Origin: SCUS01 sp966211675
GTDB taxonomy: Bacteria > Myxococcota_A > Polyangia > Polyangiales > Ga0077539
NCBI GenBank assembly: GCA_966211675.1
Contig: CBIHPK010000017.1
Span: 1-64,000 of the forward strand
Length of the DNA: 64,000 bases
Direction: 5' to 3'
This document shows positions 60,492-64,000 of the stretch, piece after piece. Position 1 is the stretch's first letter. Every line of letters starts with the position of its first letter. Made by a program: the position numbers and the translations under genes. The notes beneath the pieces were generated by a model that worked only from the letters and a program-made list of their open reading frames with translations, was not told the origin of the DNA and searched no databases.

Positions 60492-60695
60492 ATGGCGTTC
60501 AGTGACGAGTGGATGGACGGCGGGGTGAGCGAGGGGTCGGAGCAGTCGCTGCAGATACTGGCTCGGAGCATCATCCGGGAGATGAAGCGCTCGGGCTATT
60601 CGAAGGCGCAGATGGTGGGGCTCGCGAGCGAGGTGATCGACCTCGTGAGCCGCGATCTGCGGGCTGAGTCTTCCTCCTCCACGCCTCAGGTCTGA
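60492..60695 (+). CDS. Small acidic/amphipathic protein (putative)
   Basis: A 67-residue product with an N-terminal acidic segment and a central amphipathic helix (SLQILARSIIREMKRSGYSK, then VGLASEVIDLVSRDLRAE). The shape is that of a small helical adaptor; no family is recognised. GGAG lies 10 nt before the ATG. The third-position GC pattern looks coding. It precedes the glycolytic operon by 87 bp. Confidence 0.55.
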   Translation: MAFSDEWMDGGVSEGSEQSLQILARSIIREMKRSGYSKAQMVGLASEVIDLVSRDLRAESSSSTPQV

Positions 60696-60748
60696 GCCTC
60701 CGCCGGTCTTGCCTTCGGGGCCTCTTCTGACTACGGTTCCGCCGCCGC

Positions 60749-60769
60749 GCGGGCCGATCGGAGGCCCGC
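60749..60769 (+). promoter_or_regulatory. Hairpin just before the gap ribosome site
   Basis: GCGGGCC and GGCCCGC pair around a 7-nt loop, ending 3 nt before the GGAGG (60773-60777) of gap. It may terminate the small upstream gene or set gap translation. Which it does is not visible from sequence. Confidence 0.4.
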
Positions 60770-60782
60770 CTAGGAGGACGCA

Positions 60783-61808
60783 ATGGCTCGCAAGATCGCG
60801 ATCAACGGGTTCGGCCGCATCGGTCGGTGTGTACTTCGGGCTCTCAAGCAGCAAGGGACCCACGACCTTGACGTCGTTGCCATCAACGACCTCACGGACG
60901 CCAAGACCCTCGCCCACCTCCTGCGCCACGACTCGGTCCATGGACGCTTCGACGCCGAGGTGAAGGTCACCGAGAAGGGCCTCAACGTCGCGGGCGACGA
61001 GATCGCCGTCTTCGCCGAGAAGGACCCGGCGAAGCTGCCGTGGAAGGCCCTCGGCGTCGACGTCGTGCTGGAGTGCACCGGGCGCTTCACCGACGCGGCC
61101 GGATGCGGCAAGCACCTCGAGGCGGGCGCCCGGCGCGTGCTGCTCTCCGCGCCGACCAAGGGCGAGGAGGACAAGGAGATCCTGACGGTCGTCTACGGCG
61201 TGAACCACACCTCGTACGACCCGTCGAAGCACCGGATCGTCTCCAACGCCTCGTGCACCACCAATTGCCTCGCCCCGATGGCGAAGGTGCTCCACGAGGG
61301 CTTCGGCATCGTGAAGGGCCAGATGACCACGGTGCACAGCTACACCAACGACCAGGTCATCCTCGACGCCCCGCACAAGGACCTGCGACGCGCCCGCGCC
61401 GCCGCCACCAGCATGATCCCCACGTCGACGGGCGCCGCCCGGGCCGTGGGTCTGGTGCTCCCGGAGCTCAAGGGGCGCCTCGACGGCTTCGCGATCCGCG
61501 TCCCCACGGCGGACGTCTCCATGGTGATCCTCTCGGCGCAGGTCGGCCGCCGCACGTCGAAGGAGGAGGTCAACAACGCCCTCCGCGCCGCCGCCAACGG
61601 ACCCCTCAAGGGCGTGCTCGCGGTCAGCGACGAGCCGCTCGTCTCCTGCGACTACATCGGCAACCCGGCGAGCTCCACCGTCGACCTCGCGCTCACTCAG
61701 GTCATCGACGGCGACTTCGTGTCCGTGAGCTCCTGGTACGACAACGAGTGGGGCTTCTCGGTGCGCATGCTCGACGTGATGCACCACCTCGGGTCGGTGG
61801 AAGGCTGA
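60783..61808 (+). CDS. gap: Glyceraldehyde-3-phosphate dehydrogenase
   Basis: A 341-residue phosphorylating GAPDH. NAD motif INGFGRIGR (7-15), an Asp at 36 in INDLTD suggesting NAD preference, catalytic C158 in SNASCTTNC, and the late WYDNEWGFSVRM motif are all present. It interconverts glyceraldehyde-3-phosphate and 1,3-bisphosphoglycerate. GGAGG lies 5 nt before the ATG. It is the first of an overlapping gap-pgk-tpiA operon. Confidence 0.97.
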   Translation: MARKIAINGFGRIGRCVLRALKQQGTHDLDVVAINDLTDAKTLAHLLRHDSVHGRFDAEVKVTEKGLNVAGDEIAVFAEKDPAKLPWKALGVDVVLECTGRFTDAAGCGKHLEAGARRVLLSAPTKGEEDKEILTVVYGVNHTSYDPSKHRIVSNASCTTNCLAPMAKVLHEGFGIVKGQMTTVHSYTNDQVILDAPHKDLRRARAAATSMIPTSTGAARAVGLVLPELKGRLDGFAIRVPTADVSMVILSAQVGRRTSKEEVNNALRAAANGPLKGVLAVSDEPLVSCDYIGNPASSTVDLALTQVIDGDFVSVSSWYDNEWGFSVRMLDVMHHLGSVEG

Positions 61809-63004
61809 TGGCCTCGCTGCTCGACCGCATCGTCCCCGTCGACGCGCTCGACGTGGCCTCGCGGCGCGTCTTCGTCCGCGTCGACTTCAACGTCCCGCTC
61901 ACGGACGACGGGCACGTCGCCGACGACACCCGCATCCGCGAGGCGCTCCCGACGATCCGGCACCTGGTGCAGGCGGGGGCCCGCGTGGTGCTGGGCTCGC
62001 ACCTCGGCCGCCCGAAGAAGGGCCGCGACCCGAAGCTCTCGCTCGCCGCCGCGGGCGAGCGCCTCGCCGACCTGCTCGGCAGCGACATCGTGCTCACCGA
62101 CGACTGCATCGGCGACGGCGCCCGCAAGGTGGTGCACGACCTCCGCGACGGGCGCGTGGCGCTGCTGGAGAACCTCCGCTTCCACCCCGAGGAGGAGGCC
62201 AACGACGAGGCCTTCGCTCGCGACCTCGCGCGGCTCTGCGACATCTACGTCAACGACGCCTTCGGGGCGGTGCACCGGGCGCACGCGAGCGTCGACGCGC
62301 TCCCGCGGCTGGTGGGCACGCGCGGCGCGGGCTTCCTCCTGATGAAGGAGCTGAAGGTGCTGGGCGCGCTGGCGGCGGGCCCCGAAAGGCCGTACCTCGC
62401 GGTGCTCGGCGGCGCGAAGGTGAGCGACAAGATCGGGGTGATCGAGGCGCTCTTCAGCAAGGTCGACGGGCTGCTCATCGGCGGAGCGATGGCCAACACC
62501 TTCCTCGCCGCGCAGGGCCGCTCCATGGGCCGGAGCCTGGTAGAGGTCGACAAGCTGCCGCTCGCCCGCGACCTGCTGGCGAGGGCGAAGGAGAAGCGCG
62601 TCGCGGTGGCGCTCCCCACGGACGTGGTGGTCGCGGCGCACGTGGGCGCGGCGGAGGGCCGTGTGGTCGCGGTCGACGCGATCAGCCCGGAGGACATGGC
62701 CCTCGACATCGGGCCCGACACGGTGGCGGCCTTCCGCGAGCGCCTCCTGCGCGCCCGCAGCGTGTTCTGGAACGGTCCGATGGGCCTCTTCGAGAAGACG
62801 CCGTTCTCGCATGGGAGCGTCGGGGTCGCGAAGGCCATCGCCGAGGCGGCGGCGTTCTCGGTGGTGGGCGGCGGCGACTCGGTGGCCGCGGTGCAGCAGG
62901 CGGGCCTCGCCGAGCGCTTCACCCACGTCTCCACCGGCGGCGGCGCCAGCCTGGAGCTCCTGGAGGGCCGTACGCTGCCGGGCGTGGAGGCGCTGCGGAC
63001 GTGA
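61808..63004 (+). CDS. pgk: Phosphoglycerate kinase
   Basis: A 398-residue PGK. The N-terminal substrate motif RVFVRVDFNVPL (20-31), the SHLGRPK loop, the C-terminal nucleotide motif (KVSDKIGVIEALFSKVDGLL and GGGDSVAAVQQ) and the STGGGASLELLEG end are standard. Its ATG shares one base with the gap stop. It makes ATP from 1,3-bisphosphoglycerate. Confidence 0.97.
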   Translation: MASLLDRIVPVDALDVASRRVFVRVDFNVPLTDDGHVADDTRIREALPTIRHLVQAGARVVLGSHLGRPKKGRDPKLSLAAAGERLADLLGSDIVLTDDCIGDGARKVVHDLRDGRVALLENLRFHPEEEANDEAFARDLARLCDIYVNDAFGAVHRAHASVDALPRLVGTRGAGFLLMKELKVLGALAAGPERPYLAVLGGAKVSDKIGVIEALFSKVDGLLIGGAMANTFLAAQGRSMGRSLVEVDKLPLARDLLARAKEKRVAVALPTDVVVAAHVGAAEGRVVAVDAISPEDMALDIGPDTVAAFRERLLRARSVFWNGPMGLFEKTPFSHGSVGVAKAIAEAAAFSVVGGGDSVAAVQQAGLAERFTHVSTGGGASLELLEGRTLPGVEALRT

Positions 63005-63777
63005 CCTCCCCGTCGCGACGGCCGCTCATCGCGGGCAACTGGAAGATGCACCGCACGGTCGACGGCTCCGTCGAGCTGGCCCGCTCCCTGGCGGACACGG
63101 CCCGCATCGGGCCGCGCACCGACGTGGTCGTGGCCCCGGTGTTCACGGCGCTCCACGCGGTCTCGAATGCCCTCCTCGGGACCGCCATCGGCCTCGCGGG
63201 GCAGCACTGCCACTGGGAGGACCAGGGCGCCTTCACGGGCGAGATCGCGCCGCCGATGTTGAAGGACGTCGGCTGCTCGTGGTGCCTGGTGGGCCACTCG
63301 GAGCGGCGGCAGCTCTTCCAGGAGACCGACGCGATGGTGCACCGCAAGACCATGGCGCTCCGTCGACACGGGCTCCGGCCCATCGTCTGCGTCGGGGAGA
63401 CGCTCGGCGAGCGCGAGTCTGGCGTGACCTTCGACGTGCTGCGACGGCAGCTCGATGGGGCGCTCGGGGGCCTCTCCGGCGACGACGCGAGGGCCTTCCT
63501 CGGCGACGTCGTGCTGGCCTACGAGCCGGTCTGGGCCATCGGCACCGGGCGCACCGCTCGGGCCTCGGACGCCCAGTCGGCGCACGCCTACCTGCGAGAT
63601 CGCATCCGCAACGAGCTCGGCGAGGTCGCGGACGGCGTGCGAATCCTGTATGGGGGCAGCGTGAAGCCTGACAACGCCGCCGAGCTCCTGGCGCAGCCCG
63701 ACGTCGATGGCCTCCTCGTCGGAGGCGCCTCGCTCGACCCGGCTGGCTTTGCCCGAATCATCCAGGCCGCGGGATAA
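63001..63777 (+). CDS. tpiA: Triosephosphate isomerase
   Basis: A 258-residue TIM barrel. Catalytic Lys in GNWKMH (near 12-17), His in VGHSERR (about 98-104), Glu in AYEPVWAIGTGRTA (about 170) and the phosphate loop YGGSVKPDN are present. GTG start overlaps the pgk stop by 4 nt (GTGA). It interconverts dihydroxyacetone phosphate and glyceraldehyde-3-phosphate. Confidence 0.97.
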   Translation: MTSPSRRPLIAGNWKMHRTVDGSVELARSLADTARIGPRTDVVVAPVFTALHAVSNALLGTAIGLAGQHCHWEDQGAFTGEIAPPMLKDVGCSWCLVGHSERRQLFQETDAMVHRKTMALRRHGLRPIVCVGETLGERESGVTFDVLRRQLDGALGGLSGDDARAFLGDVVLAYEPVWAIGTGRTARASDAQSAHAYLRDRIRNELGEVADGVRILYGGSVKPDNAAELLAQPDVDGLLVGGASLDPAGFARIIQAAG

Positions 63778-63806
63778 CCTTCGGCCCCATCGAGAGTTCT
63801 TCGTCC

Positions 63807-64000
63807 ATGCAAACGCTGCTCACCATCATCCATGTGTTCGTCTGCCTCTTCCTCGTCGGCGTGGTGCTCCTGCAGTCGGGTCGTTCCGGCGGCATGGGCG
63901 TGCTCTCCGGCGCGGCCACGCAGACCGTCTTCGGCGGCCGCGGCGCCAGCGGCTTCCTCGCCAAGGCGACCAGCGTCTGCGCGATGTTGTTCATGCTGAC
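63807..64000 (+). CDS. secG: Preprotein translocase subunit SecG (3' end outside window)
   Basis: The first 64 codons of a SecG. It starts MQTLLTIIHVFVCLFLVGVV, a membrane helix, followed by the family loop LLQSGRSGGMGV and GAATQTVFGGRGASGFLAK and the start of the second helix. SecG assists SecYEG protein export. It lies 29 bp after tpiA, the common tpiA-secG order. The stop codon is beyond the window edge. Confidence 0.93.
   Translation, partial: MQTLLTIIHVFVCLFLVGVVLLQSGRSGGMGVLSGAATQTVFGGRGASGFLAKATSVCAMLFML

Overview
This 64 kb window is GC-rich chromosomal DNA from a bacterium that is most likely a member of the Myxococcota (myxobacteria). The pointers are two predicted proteins with MYXO-CTERM-like tails, a gene pair resembling Myxococcus MXAN_2561/MXAN_2562, Ser/Thr kinases with unusual architectures, a TonB-dependent receptor carrying its own TonB C-terminal domain, and many Ala/Pro-rich linkers. 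No lineage below phylum is claimed. I see no mobile element, prophage, CRISPR array, integrase or rRNA. The only RNA gene is a tRNA-Leu(CAG).

Layout. 0.2-8 kb: a family 2 glycosyltransferase, RNase J, an outer-membrane barrel protein, RadA, and a MarR regulator followed by a rubredoxin coupled to a probable beta-propeller protein. 8-20.5 kb: an orphan McrB-like AAA+ ATPase, a protein with a beta-barrel-like N terminus and repeated NPF motifs, an aldehyde dehydrogenase, a TonB receptor with an overlapping lipoprotein gene, RecQ, a small protein with a second copy near 54 kb, and a J-like/TPR protein. 20.5-29 kb: a Ser/Thr kinase joined through one membrane segment to a solute-binding-like domain, divergent from a YgiQ-type radical SAM gene; an SPFH/zinc-ribbon protein; and the MXAN_2561/2562-like pair. 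28.7-38.9 kb: asd, pnp and rpsO, then a PpiD-like chaperone, an M16 peptidase, a membrane protein, a DHH-like protein and thioredoxin. 38.9-48.3 kb: a zinc-ribbon pseudokinase, dut, rnc, an alpha/beta hydrolase, and a surface-sugar operon (wbpE, wbpB, wbpD, CAP lipoprotein). 48.3-60 kb: fbp, nadD with a Rossmann partner, glmU, a Cys-rich surface protein, an esterase lipoprotein, and a run of genes that looks suited to peroxide, aldehyde and enone removal. 60-64 kb: tRNA-Leu and the gap-pgk-tpiA-secG operon.

How it works together. Central functions (RNA decay and processing, glycolysis/gluconeogenesis, UDP-GlcNAc, NAD and dUTP metabolism) are interleaved with cell-envelope and signalling genes. 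Many genes overlap by 1-11 nt, which suggests translational coupling. A recurring -10-like box (TAnnnn, often preceded by TGn) lies only 6-14 nt before the start codon of many first genes, suggesting leaderless or very short-leader transcripts; four sites also have a -35-like hexamer exactly 18 nt upstream. Several convergent gene pairs are separated by perfect hairpins without T tracts that could terminate from both sides. The least explained items are the kinase/solute-binding fusion, the NPF-repeat protein, the orphan McrB-like ATPase and the pair of small paralogues.
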